Assembly (NCBI GenBank): GCA_008330645.1
Contig: VLTN01000040.1
Span: 248,001 to 312,000, forward strand
DNA from: Cafeteria roenbergensis
Taxonomy: Eukaryota; Sar; Bigyra; Bicosoecida; Cafeteriaceae
Direction of reading: 5' to 3'
Length of the DNA: 64,000 nucleotides
The translations under genes were made by a program, and so were the position numbers. Of the stretch, positions 52,293-64,000 are shown one piece after another (positions within the stretch are counted from its first letter, which is position 1; every line of letters starts with the position of its first letter). The notes under the pieces are model-generated. The model saw only the letters and a program-made list of their open reading frames with translations. It searched no databases and had not been told where the DNA came from.

Positions 52293-52583
52293 CAGTCACG
52301 GGCGCTGCTGCGGCCAGCCCCGTCGCCCGATGTCGCAGCTCGGTGGCAGCCGGCGGGCCAAGCGTGCCCAGGCTGGCGCCAGCGGGGTGCTGCAGGGGCC
52401 CTCCGGGCGCCTGGTGCGAGGTCACCGGCTCGCGCGGCCGCGGAGGCTGTGCCACGTGCCCGGTGCGTTGTGCTCTGCCCTTCGGCCGACGCCTGCTGCT
52501 CTCTGGCAACCGCGGCCGGCACTCTCGGGACCGCTTCCGGCGCCCCGCAGCCGGAACACCCCCCCTCCGCATCCTTGCGAGCA
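52293..52583. promoter_or_regulatory. Divergent promoter region
   Basis: 291 bp between divergent start codons of the histidine phosphatase and the acidic two-exon gene. No core element recognised. Confidence 0.35.
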
Positions 52584-54514
52584 ATGGCAGCACCCGCATC
52601 GCGCGCAGACTCCCGGGCCCCGAAGCGGGCGCGGGAGGACGCGGAAATGCCGGACGTTGAGGTTGACAGGAGTTGCGCTGGAAACGCGTTTGCCGCAGCC
52701 AAGCGGCCGCGCGTCGGCTTCGGCTCCGGCACCAAGGCCTGGGACGGCCTCAGCAAGGTGAGACGGCCGCTGCTCTCCCCCGACCGGGGCGCCCTGCCCC
52801 GCGCGGCCCGCCCCGTGGCGGCGCGGAGAGGTTCGTCAGCCTCGCTCCAAGGTGCAACATGCGTTGACACCGAGCAGCATGACACGCACCCACCCCCAGC
52901 GCCGGGTGTTCCGGCCACCGCGGCCCTGGCCTCGGCGCGCACCGGGACGGCTCCGCCGTTGGCTAGCCCCGCGAAAAGTGTCCTCGCGGAGTCGGGGTCA
53001 AGGTGCGGCTGACCGGAAGCATGGCGGCAGGTGGCACGCGAGTCCAACTCCCTCCCCGCGTGTCGAGCGCACCAGTCGCCAACCTTGGGCCTCGTGGGCC
53101 GGCGCCCTTTGCCTCGGGCAACCGCTGCGTGGGGCGCCCCCGCCCCGCTGCCTCTAGGCCGATAGCCCGGCGAAGGGTTCCTTGACGGAACGCTGACGCT
53201 TGCCGCTGACTCCTGATGGCTGCGCTTTGGGCGGGATCCGTCTCGCGCTCCCACCTCGCGCTCGCTCCGCGCGGTGCGGGGCCGGCGATTGGCCAAGCCC
53301 CCGTCGCCAAAGGCTCCCTTGTCGGGGCGCGGGGGCCTGTGAAGGCGAATCGGGCCGCGGCCAACGCAGCATGCGGGCGTTGAAGTTGCGGCCGGAGATT
53401 GCTCCGGGGCTTTCTTCCCTCGCTCGTCGCTGAGGCGTTATTTTCCCGCCCGCTCGCCCTTTTCCGCGTCGTACGCTTGCCGCGGCGGCCTCCAGGGCCT
53501 TGCCCCGCCCCGCCCCCCGCCCCCAGCCCCCAATGGCAACCCGGCGCCCCCGCTGGCCCCGCCCCGCCGTCTGCTCGTGTCCAAGGCGTGCGGGGGGTTG
53601 CCGCCTTGAGGCGCATGTCGCGTGGCACGCGCCTGTGCCGCTGCTTCCCCCGACGGCCGGCGCCGCTGCCGGCCCAGGGACCGGCCCCGTGCCCAACCCG
53701 TTTCGCTGCCAGGCCACGAAAGCGCTGCATCGCGCGCGCTTTGGCTGGGCTCGTGCTTTTACCCCCCGCAACGCTTTCGTTTCTCCGATGAATTCGCCCC
53801 GAGTCGCAGCCTAGTGCCGTGCTTCATGACATCTTCATCGACCTTCTCCGCTCTGGCTTGTCCGTGTGCTCCGGCTCGACCCTCATGGCTGTGGTCCAGC
53901 GGCGCTGTGTCGGAATGGATTCGCGCGGCGTCGCGGTCGTCGGGCGGCGCATCGCCGACCTGGTCGAGCGGCTCCACGACTCGATGCTCTCGGCGGCAAC
54001 TGAAGCAGCCGCGCCCCGCCGAAGGGGCATGGCTGCCGCCCGCGGAGACCGCCGCGAGGCGGCTGCCCCCCCAGCTGGCGCCGCCAGTGGCGCAAGCGCA
54101 GCCTCGGCCGCCGACTCGAGGCAGCGGGCAGACGCGCGCCGCGCCCGGGACTCGGAGGAAGAGGACGACGCTGCGGGCGGAGACCCTGGAAGCGACTCAG
54201 AGAACTCAACGAACAGCGAGGAGACGGCGGATACTGAGGAGGCCGGCTTCGAGGAGGACTTTGCGGCGGCGGAGGCCGAGCAGCCCCCGGCACCCCGCCG
54301 GCCAGCAGCAGTACCCGTGCTGCCGCGCGGGGGCGGGCTGGCCCTCAAGGTCGGCGCTCCCGCCCTCCCGTTGCTCCAGATGTTGCTGCAGCAGGTGGCT
54401 GTGCTGCATGCCGCGATGGTGGACTGGGAGGCTCGGCACGCGTTCCTCCACGCCAAGGCCCCGGGCTCGCACCCGCACGAGTCTAGCGCCGCTGCGCCGA
54501 CGCCAAGGACCTGA
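52584..54514 (+). CDS. Acidic two-exon protein, hypothetical
   Basis: Proposed exons 52584-52757 and 53810-54514, 292 residues, phase 0. Exon 1 has a basic KRARED motif and KRPRVGFG, candidate nuclear localisation signals, and ends WDGLSK before GTGAGA. Exon 2 starts after GAGTCGCAG with PSAVLHDIFIDLLRSGLS, continues as a helical region (RRIADLVERLHDSM) and then an acidic Ser/Glu/Asp tract (EEEDDAAGGDPGSDSEN). A hydrophobic helix (LPLLQMLLQQVAVLHAAM) lies near the end. The 1052-bp intron is long for this window, so the two exons might belong to different transcripts or an exon may be missing. No family recognised. Confidence 0.55.
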
Positions 54515-55210
54515 TTCGCTCCTGCTGCAGCCCGGGCGCAGGGCTGTGGCTCCCTCGGCCGCCGTCCTGATCCGTTTGCCGTCGACCTGCGCTTGTCAGG
54601 CGGCCCCTTCCCGTCCTCGTCGTGTCCCTACCGTTTCGTCTCGTCAACTGCGCCCAGACGGCTTGGTCCCTTGCCCCGCCCGAGCCTTCGATTGGCTTTG
54701 CGCGCGGGGTCGCAGCGGGGCGCAGTTGTTTGCATATGTTTGTCGTCTCAGTTGTTCCAGACCGCCTCGGCAGCTGCCAAGTGCCAGGATGGCCCCGTGC
54801 TGTGAAGACTGCTTCAATGTGGCTCTCACACGGGGGCTGTCGCTGGCTTCCTTTTTCTCGACGGCCTCTGGCCAAGTTTCCAGATGTCGGCGTCGCGAGT
54901 TTTTTTCGCCCAGTTTGCCTTGAGGTTTGCTCTTGCAGTGGAGTTGTTCCGTTTCCCCCCGCTGGGTGCGTGCCTTGCCGCGCGTGTTGTGCTCCAGGGG
55001 CAGCCTGCGCATGCAGTGCCCCCACCCGCGTGGGAAATGCCGCTTGATACGCCCACGTCGCCTCGCTGCGGCAGCCGCGTGCTTCCACCCAGCGACTCGA
55101 CCCGAACAGAGCACCAGCGACCGCCATCGCCAGGACTGCGCTCCCCCCTCTGTGCCGAGGGGAGCACTCCCGCCCGACCACAGCAGGCAACCACGGCCCG
55201 CCAGGACATA
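54515..55210. other. Intergenic, T-rich for this window
   Basis: 696 bp between two plus-strand genes. It is notably richer in T runs than its surroundings (54590-54990). An open frame at 54622-55047 gives a Cys-rich translation without a domain; I treat it as promoter/UTR sequence. Confidence 0.5.
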
Positions 55211-56767
55211 ATGGAAGGCACCCTGTTCAAGCGGGGAGGCGGGACGAGCCTCTTCGGGCGCAAGAACTGGAAGGAACGCTATTTCGTGCTTGGGTCGGAT
55301 GCTGCGCTGCGCTACTACGAAAGCGAGGCCGCGTACAAGGCCAAGCCCGAGTCTCCGCTCAAGATGAAGGCCATGAGCGTCAAGGGCGCCGAAGCGCACC
55401 GCATCGAGGGCGATGACCTGGCTGGGCTCCCAGACGGCGCCGATCCGAGTCAGGGCTTCTCCATCGACACCGCGTCGGGGCGGACCTTGCTCATGATGTG
55501 CGCCCCGACGGGAAGCCCCAAGTCCGCCCAGCTGTGGATGCGGGCGTTCAAAGCATCGGGTGCGTCTGCCGCGGGGGTGGCGCCGCCCCCCCCGGTCCGC
55601 AAGCCGCGGCCGGCCGCGCCGCCCGGCGAAAGCGGAGACGCGAACGGCGCGCCAACCGCGGCCCAAGTGGCCGCAGCCGAGGCCGAGGCCGAGGCCAAGG
55701 CCGCCGCCGAGCAGGAGGCGGCGGCCGCAGCGGCCGCGGCGTTGGCTCTCGAGGAGGCGGCACGCCAGGAGGCCGCGGCTGCTGCTGCGGCTGCTGCTGC
55801 GGCTGCTGCCGCATCCGCGCAGGCAGCCGAGGCGGCCAGGGCCGAGAGCGAGATTCCCTCGCCGCCCCCGACCCCGCCGCCCGCTGCCACCCAAGCGCCA
55901 GAGACCCCGGCCGACGCCCAGCACGGGGCTGCCTGCGCCGAGGCCGAAATCGAAGCCGAATGCGATTCTGAAGACGAGGCCGTGGCCGAGGCAAAACTTG
56001 CGCTCGAGCTGTCGAAACTGCCCGAGCCGCCCTCGGAGCGCGATGACTCTGACCTGATGGAGTGCTCCCGCGCAAACGTGGAGGCTATCTTCCGCTGGGT
56101 GGACGTGAACAACGGTGAGACCGTCAGCAGTTGCAGATCACGGTGCTTGGCCGGTGCCTGACGTTGCGGTTTTTCGGGCCGCGCCTCCCTCCGCACCAGC
56201 CTTGCTCCTGGCGGCAGGCGCGCAGCACACACTGCCGCGCGCAGGCGCAGCACGAGCCCCTGGCAAGCCAACGCGCCCGAGCCTCGCGTCTGCGACCTCG
56301 ACGTGCGCGCAGATGGCGAGATCCAGGTGGTTGAGTTCACCAACGCGGCCTCGGGCAAGCACCGCGTGACCATGCGCAAGGCGGGCGTCTCACTCAGCAA
56401 GCGACACAGCTACAAGATGTGAGCTCGTGCGGTGCGCGCGCAGAGGGGGGCTCTCGGTCCTGTTCTTGCCTGCGCAGCCTGGCCTGTCGCGGCAGCCCGC
56501 GCGGCCGCGTGCCATGGTTTCGTGAACCGAGTTTCGCGTCCCCTCTCCCACGGTTGCAGTCCGGGCATGGTCATGCAGATTTCCGACTTCCAGAAGCTGT
56601 CGCTGTTTCAGTCGTTGGACATTGACGGCAACTCCAGCATCAGCCTCGAGGAGTGGGTGCTTGCGTTCGAAAACTCCAAGAGCCGCGAGTTCCAGGTCTG
56701 GATGTCCGAAATTCTCAAGCAGATTCGCGACATGGAAGGGGGCTTTCGGCCTCTGCAGCGGGTCTGA
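55211..56767 (+). CDS. PH-domain protein with two EF-hands
   Basis: Exons 55211-56114, 56313-56418 and 56560-56767, 405 residues, phases closed. An N-terminal PH domain (1 to about 118) starts MEGTLFKRGGGTSLFGRKNW, followed by KERYFVLGSDAALRYY, and ends SAQLWMRAFKAS with the invariant Trp. An Ala/Glu-rich helical linker (about 150-225) follows, then a Pro-rich and acidic stretch. EF-hand 1, DVNNDGEIQVVE (298-309), is created exactly across the first splice junction; EF-hand 2, DIDGNSSISLEE (357-368), lies in exon 3. A phosphoinositide-binding, calcium-responsive adaptor is a fair inference. No named ortholog known to me. Confidence 0.85.
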
Positions 56768-57377
56768 TGCGCCGCGCCTCTCGGAGCGTGCTTGCCCTGG
56801 CCCTCGCTCAGGCATGCCCGCTGTGTCGCGCCGGCTTCGCTCGAGGAGTGGACTCGGCTGCATGTCCCTGTTGTTTCCGGCCCGATGCGTTTTGGTGACT
56901 CCTTTGTGAACCCAGCTGCCGGGCCTGCCAGCTGCGCGGAGCGATCGGATTCGTCTTCCGCCGGCGTGGATGCCCTGCGCATCCGTCGCAACGCCCGCAC
57001 CTCGCGGGCTTTCCTGCTGCGCGCGGATGCTTCCTGCCCGTCCTGACGGGCAGAGCCCTATGGCCGGCGATGGCAACAGCGCCAAGGCATTTGACTGCAG
57101 CTCGTGGCTGCGTCAGCCGGCCGCGCGCGCTGGTGCACACCCCAGCCCCCTCCGCCGCCCGATTGCTCCTGCACCCTGCAGCGACTACACTTGGCTCGAG
57201 TCGTGTGCGAGCCGCGAGGAATTGCCCCATTTTCGTTTGCAGCGGAGCAGCGCCTTTGCAGCGCGGAGCCACGGCGCTCGGCTTTTCGCGGCGACGCCTG
57301 GCGCGAGCGCAGACACGCGCACCCACCCGCACGCGAACGCACTCACTGCGCCGACCGCTTGCGCGCCCTGGTCACGC
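56768..57377. other. Convergent intergenic
   Basis: 610 bp between two convergent stops. GGCAGAGCC is at 57049-57057. No gene recognised. Confidence 0.5.
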
Positions 57378-58564
57378 TCAGAAGAAGTGCATGACATCGA
57401 CGACAGGCACCTGGGGATGCGGCACGACCCGAATGCGTCTGGCCAGCACGGGGGCGAGCATGCCGTCCACGAGCACGGGGAAGCCGGCCACGCCCTTGGC
57501 CCACCCGCTGGACCAGGCGTTGGGCTCCGACCCGCGCCGCCCGCCCCCCGCTGCGCCCGCCGCTACCCTCACGTCAAGCGCAACCGCCAGCGCCTCCCGG
57601 CTCCCGGTGGCATCCGCCGCCGCCACAGCCTCGCGCTCAGCCCGCCCGAGGGACGCCGCGTCGGTCCAGCGCTGCCCACGCGTCTGCAGCGCCGCGGGCG
57701 GGACGCAGCGCAAGCGCGCCCACGACTCAGCGGGGCTGGGCAGCGTGTCAGCCTGTCCTAGCCACGGCGCCGTCCCGCTCAAGAGCCCGCCGCCCACGGC
57801 CGCCGCGCCCCCGATGCCAGCTGACACTCCAGCCGGCCCGCCTGCAAGTCCCGCGTGGGCAAGCGGGTGGAGGCGGCCGGCCACGCCGGCAGGACTGGCG
57901 CCTGATGCCCGGCTGACAGCCTCGGCGACCCCCGGGGCAGCCCGGTGGTGCACCGGCCCGCCTCCCGCCGCCGCCTCGTCGTCCTCGTCCTCCGACTGGC
58001 GCGCCTGTCTGGCCCGCTCGCTGTCTGCCAGATCGTCGGCGCACGGCACGTTGGTCAGCCGCAGCACGCCCACCTTGCAGCCCTGCAGCAGTCGGCACCC
58101 GAAGCCCGGACCGGAGACCAGCGCGCCCGCGCCCTCGCCGTCGGCGCCGACGCCTCCCTCCGCCGCGTCAGCTGACGCCATGGCTGCGGCCATTGCAGCC
58201 GCAGCGCCGGGCGTCAAAGCGCCGGCCTCTTCGGCGGCAAATTGGTCCGCCGACTCCGCGCCCGCCCGCAGCGCCGCTCCAGCGCCTCCGGACACCCCGC
58301 CCAGCGCTCTCAACCCGCGGCTGCCGTTGCGGCCGCCGCCGCCGCCCACCGCCCCCATCTGACCTGCCCCCGTCCCGCCGGCTCCGGGCGCCGACCCCGC
58401 CGGAACAGCAGCTCCGAAGGACACGTCCACGGGAACGGTGTGGCCGCCCCCCGCCCGCCCGAACCGCGCCTCCCCCGCGACTGCATCCCACGCAGGAGCG
58501 CTGCGCTCAGCGTCGGCTGGGGTCCACGCCTTTGGGGGACGCAGCCGCGTCTGCGTCCTGACTG

Positions 58565-58595
<31 letters not shown>

Positions 58596-60683
58596 ACCGC
58601 CGCTGTTGCTGCTGCTGCTCCCGGCCGCATCGGCCGCCGCCGCGGCCCCCGCTGCCGCCGCCGCCCCGAAGCCCGAGGCGAGCCCCTCCCCTCCGCGCTC
58701 AGCGGCGCCCGACGACGACGTCGGCTGCGGCTGCACGATGAGCATCGGACGGGTGGTGCCATTGCCGGGAGACTGGTCTCTGCGCGGCGCGGCTCTGCCG
58801 TGACCCGTCGCAGCTGCCTGGTCCGACAGCGCCGCGGCGATGGCATCGTCCCTCGCAGCCACAGAGGCCGCGGCAGCCATCGCCGCCTCCACCTCTGCCT
58901 GCCGCCACGCAACGTTGGCTCGCACGCCGAGCTCCAGTGAGGCCACCATCACCATCACCACGGGGTCCGGCTCCACAATCGTTCTGGACGACAGGGCCGT
59001 CGCCTTGTCGGCCGCGCTGTCCAGGGGCGGCAGAGCCGGCCACAGCTCTACCTGGAACACTCGAAGGGGAAGCGACCTTCGCGCGGACGCGAGGTACTCG
59101 TGGATGAGCGACACCGTGAGAGACGACGGCGAAACCACGTCGGCACAGAGCGCGGCGGCGCTGCGGCGGGAACCCGGAGGCAGGAGAGGGCCTCCCACGC
59201 CCAGGCCCTCGCCGTCCTCCGCCTCCTCCTTTGCAGAGCCGCTCGCAAGGAGCCCCTGGAGCGTCACATCGGACCGGGGGTCGGGCGAAGCCTGCGCCGG
59301 CGGCCGCGGTCGCCGGGCCGAGCGCGAGCCGGCGAACGGCGAGGCGGAGGTTGGCGGCCACGCCCCGCCGAGCTCGGGCGGAAGCAGCGGCGAGAGCAGG
59401 CGGGGCAGCACCGGCGCCGCGCCGTCCATCGCAGCGAAGACGCTGCGCCTGTACCACGCGTCGTGGGCCGCGAGCCAGACGGCCAGGGACGACTGCGAGC
59501 GGACCAGGCGCGCACATCGCAACGCCGACGTCTCCGGGGAGGGCACGCAGCTGCCCACGAAGTGATGGATGCCGAGCGCACTCGGGGCCGCTCCGGGGGC
59601 CGCAAGGGGGGGCAGCGGCGCGCCCCAGCGGGACGTGAGAGACGCCCCGTCGCCAATCAGCTGCGCGCCCATCATGTCGCTGAGCGCGGCGTAGGCATCG
59701 CGGGAGCCAGCAGCAGCGGCCCCGGGCGCGCAGCCCGACCACCACGACACTGGGCCGGCAGCCTGCCACGCGGCAGAGCCGACGGCGGGATCGCCTGGGC
59801 GGGCCGTCGCCACGGACGGTGCCGCGGCGCTTGCAGCGGGCGCGCCGGACGAGGCGCCGTCTCCGCCGCCAGCAGCGTGGCTCACCGTGGAGGAGGCTGC
59901 TGCCGCCGCGGCCGCCGCTGCCTGCCTCATACCGGAGAGCGCACCCAGGCCCGGCCTCGCCACTGCGGCCAGCACCTGCACCGTGCGGTGGACTGGAAAG
60001 GGGGCGAGGCTGTTTGTCGTCGGCACAATGTAGAGCCGAGGACGGATGCGGCGCATCGCTGGGCCGTGCGCGCGACGAGCCGCCGCGATTCCAGCGATGG
60101 CCGCCGCCAGGGACGCGTCCCCGCCGGCCACCACGATGCGCTGGGCCACGGGCGCGCGCGGGGGACGGGGCACGGTGTGGGCCGCGCGCGCGCGATCAGG
60201 CTCGGCGCCGCTGAGCGACATGGCAGAGCCGGCCTCTGAAGGCGAGGCGGGGGGGTGCGGAGAGGGCAGCCGCCCAGACCCCGACGCTGTGCCGGCGGAA
60301 TGATTGGCCGACCCGTCCCCGCCCAGCGAGGGCCGTTGAACCGTGTGCGCGCCGAGTCTCGCCTGGGCAGCCTCGGCAGCCACAAGCGCTGCTTCAACGG
60401 ACACGTGGGCTACGTCGGCGGCCTGCGCGTCGGTGGCCAGGGCAGCGACGCACCCCGCCACGGCGCCCCCGGCCGCGGCCACGGCCGCGGTTGGCAGGCC
60501 AAGCGGCGCCGTCTCGAGGGTGGGGGCTGCCGGAGCGCCCGTGCCCTGCAGAGCCCGCGTGGCGCCCCCGCCACGAACCAGCGAGGGGGGCGATGCCTTC
60601 CGTGCACCAGGACTGGCAGGCGGGCCGCGCGCGGGGCCATTTCCGGCTGCGCCAGCGGCTGTGGGGAAGGCGCCGCCGCCGCC

Positions 60684-60721
<38 letters not shown>

Positions 60722-63700
60722 CTGCCCCGGCCATGCGCCCGGCAAGCCCGAAAGCGCCGCCTCCCATGTCACCGCCCCCCTGCGCCGGCATCCCCGGCGC
60801 CTCGCCCGTGGCGCCGTCGCCGCCGAACGACGCGGACACCCTTGCCGCCTCTGTGGCCTGCGAGTCCGGGTCCGACTCGACCGCACCCCCCCTGCTCCCG
60901 CTCACAGACCGCCGCCGGCGGTCCGACACGGGGATGGTCGGCCGCTCCACGCGGGACATCGCCGCCTGGTCCACGCCGTCCGCAGTAGACAGCACGGGCA
61001 GGAGCGTCGGCTCCGCGCCGCACGCCCCCGCGCCGCCCACCCACAGCGGGGCCGGTTCGTCCTCGTCCTCCTCGTCACACAGCTCCTCGCCCTTCGCGGG
61101 CGGCCGGGCCCCGGCTCCGGGACCAGACCCCTCATCACGCTCCAGCACACCCAGGCGTGTCGCGCTGGCGCCGGCCCGACGACCCCTCCCGCCCTCACCG
61201 CCGCCTCCGCCTTCACCGTCCGAGCCAGAGAGAGAAACGCCTCCGCGCGCAGGTTCCCCGCCGGCACTCGACGCCGCTGCTCGGACCGCGGCAGCTGCCA
61301 TGGCCACTGCCTGCGCCCGCGCCCGCCGAGCGTGCGCCCTTCTCGTCCCCGCGCTGAGCGACGACGCCTTGGTGAACCACCGGCTCTCGCCCTCCACTAC
61401 AGACCGTGCGGCGCGCAGCCGGGCCGCTGACGGAAGCAGCTGCCCCACTGACGCGTCGCTCGGCCGGAACGGCAGGCAGAGCCACCCTTGCGGCGCCTTG
61501 TTTGTCCGGAGCATCGCCGCTGCAACGTCGTCCTGCCGCTTTGCGTTGCGCAGCTGCACCGCGTGGCGCGGCTGCGGAGCGGCGGCCCTCTGAGCCAACG
61601 GTCCGGCAGAGCCGAACTCCGCGGCGCTGTCGTCCTCCTCTTCGCTGCTGCTGCTGTCGCTGTCGCTGCTGCTGTCGCTGCTGTCGCTGCTGCTGCTGCT
61701 AGTGCTCTTGCCAGTCGCAGCAGCTTGCGAGCGCAGCGTCCTTCGCCCCACCACCGCACGGCCCCGGCCCGCTCCGCCCGATGCACCCATCGTGACGGCG
61801 CCTGTGGTCCCTCGCCTGCCTGTTGCCGCAGCAAGCTCGTCGCCCGTCCACGACGAGTCGGAGTCGTCACCAGCGCCGCTGCCCCCACCGCCAGCGTCGC
61901 CCGTCTCGGCCGCTTCGTCGCCGCTGCTGGCAGAGCTGTCGCCCGCCGTGTCCCAGTCGCTGTCAACGCGCCGGAGCGGAGACGCAGCGGCTTTATCGGC
62001 GGCGGAGGTCTTCGGGCTGCCAGGAGCAGCACGCGGCTGGCGAGGCCGGTCGCCGTGGCGACTGCGCCTGGCCGCGCGGCGCTTCGACTCTTTCCTGCGC
62101 GCCCGCGACGACAGCATGACGTCGCTCACTAGGCGCAGCAGGAGGGGCAGTCGCCTCCGGTGGGCGAGCACTGCCGCCGCCAGCGGGGACGGCGCAGGCG
62201 GCGCAGGCAGCCCGCTCTGCTCTGCAATCACCGGAGTGTCAAGGGCGGCCTTGGCGCGGGCTTGGGCAGCGTGGTCGAGCGATGCGCCGCCTGACTCCAA
62301 GCTATCAGCAGCCGCGAACGCTCCTGGCTGCAGCGCTGAGTCGGCAATGTCAACCGCCGCTCCTGCCCATGCGGCGAGGCGGACGTGGTCAGCTGACTGT
62401 AGCCGCCTCCGGACGGCAGCAACGTCGACGTCCAAGTCGCTCAGCAGCACTGACAGCACGATCAAGCGGCGTGCCTCGGCCACAGCCGCCGTGGGCTCGT
62501 GGGACAGCGGCCACAGAGCCCCGCCCGGACCGACGCACGGCAGGCCCGGCAGGGGGCCCGCGAGCGCGCTGGAGGCCTCCGATGACACGCTCGCCTGGTC
62601 GCTCGATGGCTGGGGCTGGCTTGCGGCTCCTTGAAGCCTCTCTGCGCCTAGACTCGCGGCGAGGCCGCCGGGCCCGCCCCCGAGCGCGCGCTGGCGCGCG
62701 GGCGAGGACGCACCTTGCGGCAGCCCTGGCGCAAGTGGCCGAGAATGACGAGGATGCTGAGAATGCTGAGGCGGGGGCAGGGCAGGAGGAGGAGGAGGAG
62801 GAGGAGGAGGAGGAGGGGGCGGCGGTCCGGCGTTGATGACGGCCTGCCTGGCTGCCACTGCCTCTGCGAGCGTGGCCGCACCGCCGTCCCAGGCGCTGCA
62901 CAGGAGCGGCACGGTCCGCACGCCGCACGCCCAGGCGTGCAGCGCGGATACGGCCCCTGCGTCTGCCGCCGCATCCCCGAGCGTCCCCCCGGCCTCCAGA
63001 CTGAGAATTCCCGGACGGCCCTTGAAGGGGCCGGCGCTGGCGGGGCCGCTCCCCGCGCCGGCGGCTCCGGCGCTGCCGGCCCCGGCAGCTCCGACCCGCT
63101 TGCCGGGGGGACTGCCTGCGAATGCGGCGGGCGGCGGCGGGTCCCCCCAGCAGGGCCCCCATAGCAGCTGCTGCCCGGACCCACAGCCGGCCAGAGCCCC
63201 GGGCACGTGCGAGAAGAGGGTCCGGCGAAACCCAAAGCCGGGCGACACCGCCTCCGTCTCGACCAGCGTGGCAAGCGCCGCCGCCTCGGCTGCGAGGGGC
63301 TGCTCCACGGCAAGCACCAGCGCGGCCAGCGGCGGCAGCGCCTCCAGGAGGAAGCCGGGGTCTGGCACCGGGGAGCTGTGCAGCGACGAGGTGAGGAGCA
63401 TCACGGCTGCTCTGGCGGCAGAGCGCGCGAGGCCGGGGTAGAGCTGCTTCACAGAGGGCATCTGCAGCAGCAGCGCGATGCCCGTGTCCCACACCGCCTC
63501 GGAGCGGAGGCCGAGACGCGTCTCCGCCGCGACGAGGGGCAAGGCCCACGCGTGCGGGGAGGGCGCGAGGAGGCGGCGGCGGCCGCTGTGGCGGCCGGGA
63601 GCCCCCACCGTGGGCCCGCTTCCAGCGCCGATGACGAGCGTGTGAATAACAAGCAGTCGCAGGGAGTCGTCCCCGCCGCTGACCCGCCGCGCGAGGAGGG

Positions 63701-64000
63701 CGCACGCCAGCGACTCGCCCGACACGAGGGCGCCCCGCTTCCGCGCCCCCTTGGCCTCGAGCGCCTCGCGCCACTGCCCGATTGCGCGCTCCAGACGGCC
63801 GCCGTCGGCGAGCGTGCAGCGCGGCGTGGCGTGCGCCGCGCCGATCAGCTGGATCGCGTGGACCACAGCCTCGAGAGCGGCCTGTTTGCGCAGCGCGCTG
63901 TTCACGGCGGCCGAAGACTTGGCAAGCTCGGCTGCCTTGAGGTCCCGGGCAAGCTCCTGCCGAGCGTGCCGGTCGGTGCAAATGCCGATGAGGACGCGCA
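57378..64000 (-). CDS. Giant PI3K class IB p101/p84-like regulatory subunit, partial
   Basis: The frame is open to the right window edge, so the 5' end is missing; more than 2200 residues are present and no intron is needed. Several blocks follow the order of animal PIK3R5/PIK3R6. An N-terminal helical part contains EAVSPGFGFRRTLFSHVPGA. Later come QRIVVAGGDASLAAAIAGI and RRIRPRLYIVPT (about 60150-60020, like VVFGTD...FFYVPV), HDAWYRRSVFAAM (59470-59430, like DPWYERNVLGLM), LASARRSLPLRVFQVELW (59090-59040, like LLQVYQTEL) and MVASLELGVRANVAW (like HSLELG). A C-terminal FPVLVDGMLAPVLARRIRVV aligns with FAVCLDQDERKILQSVV. Between them are disordered inserts with Pro, Gly and Ser homopolymers (62767-62822, 60667-60723, 61620-61710). 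Known members bind p110gamma and G-beta-gamma at membranes. The match is from memory of family motifs. Confidence 0.6.

Noticed and set aside
54622-55047. Cys-rich plus-strand frame between two genes
   Set aside because: T-rich, domain-free, with no splice or homology support; treated as intergenic.

Overview
The window is nuclear DNA of a very GC-rich, intron-bearing unicellular eukaryote (about 70% GC by eye). Genes sit close together on both strands. Most introns are short and GTGAG...GCAG-like, and several very long uninterrupted reading frames encode low-complexity protein. A TTLL9-type tubulin glutamylase and a delta-tubulin-like protein point to a ciliated cell. A YbaB/EbfC-family protein, common in bacteria and plastids, would fit an alga. 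A haptophyte- or pelagophyte-like microalga is my best guess, but the sequence does not prove it. I recognised no virus, LTR element, DNA transposon, CRISPR array, rRNA or tRNA.

Left part (0-13 kb): TTLL9-like ligase (minus) and TAF9 (plus) diverge from a promoter of about 140 bp. Then come a P2X ATP-gated channel (minus), a delta-tubulin-like protein (minus), a YbaB-family protein (minus) and a nonaspanin TM9SF (plus). All the multi-exon models were built by hand; their splice phases close and the joined proteins match their families across the junctions.

Middle (13-30 kb): a C2-domain protein with eighteen 13-residue repeats (minus); a class II histone deacetylase with N-terminal ankyrin repeats and an insert of about 820 residues inside the catalytic domain (minus); FAM50/XAP5 (plus); an unrecognised Cys-cluster protein (minus); and a WDR82/Swd2-like WD40 protein (minus). 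TAF9, the HDAC, FAM50 and WDR82 are all chromatin or transcription factors.

The centrepiece (30.2-41.9 kb, minus) is a single ankyrin gene. It has a 99-nt cap exon, 23 consecutive exons that each encode exactly one 33-residue ankyrin repeat in phase 0, and a 192-nt terminal exon. The units recur every 478-495 bp and the introns between them are nearly identical. One exon is 100 nt long and breaks frame, unless it is skipped or the base is an assembly error. This is the strongest candidate for an undescribed system.

Right part (42-64 kb): a tail-anchored EF-hand protein, a secreted DsbA/thioredoxin-fold protein, a 2049-residue disordered protein with recurring Trp-Pro-Pro motifs, a histidine-phosphatase protein, an acidic two-exon protein, a PH plus EF-hand protein, and a giant protein running off the right edge. 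The last resembles the class IB PI3-kinase regulatory subunits p101/p84. A separate genome-style signal is a 9-mer, GGCTCTGCC or its complement, which I count 32 times against about two expected.
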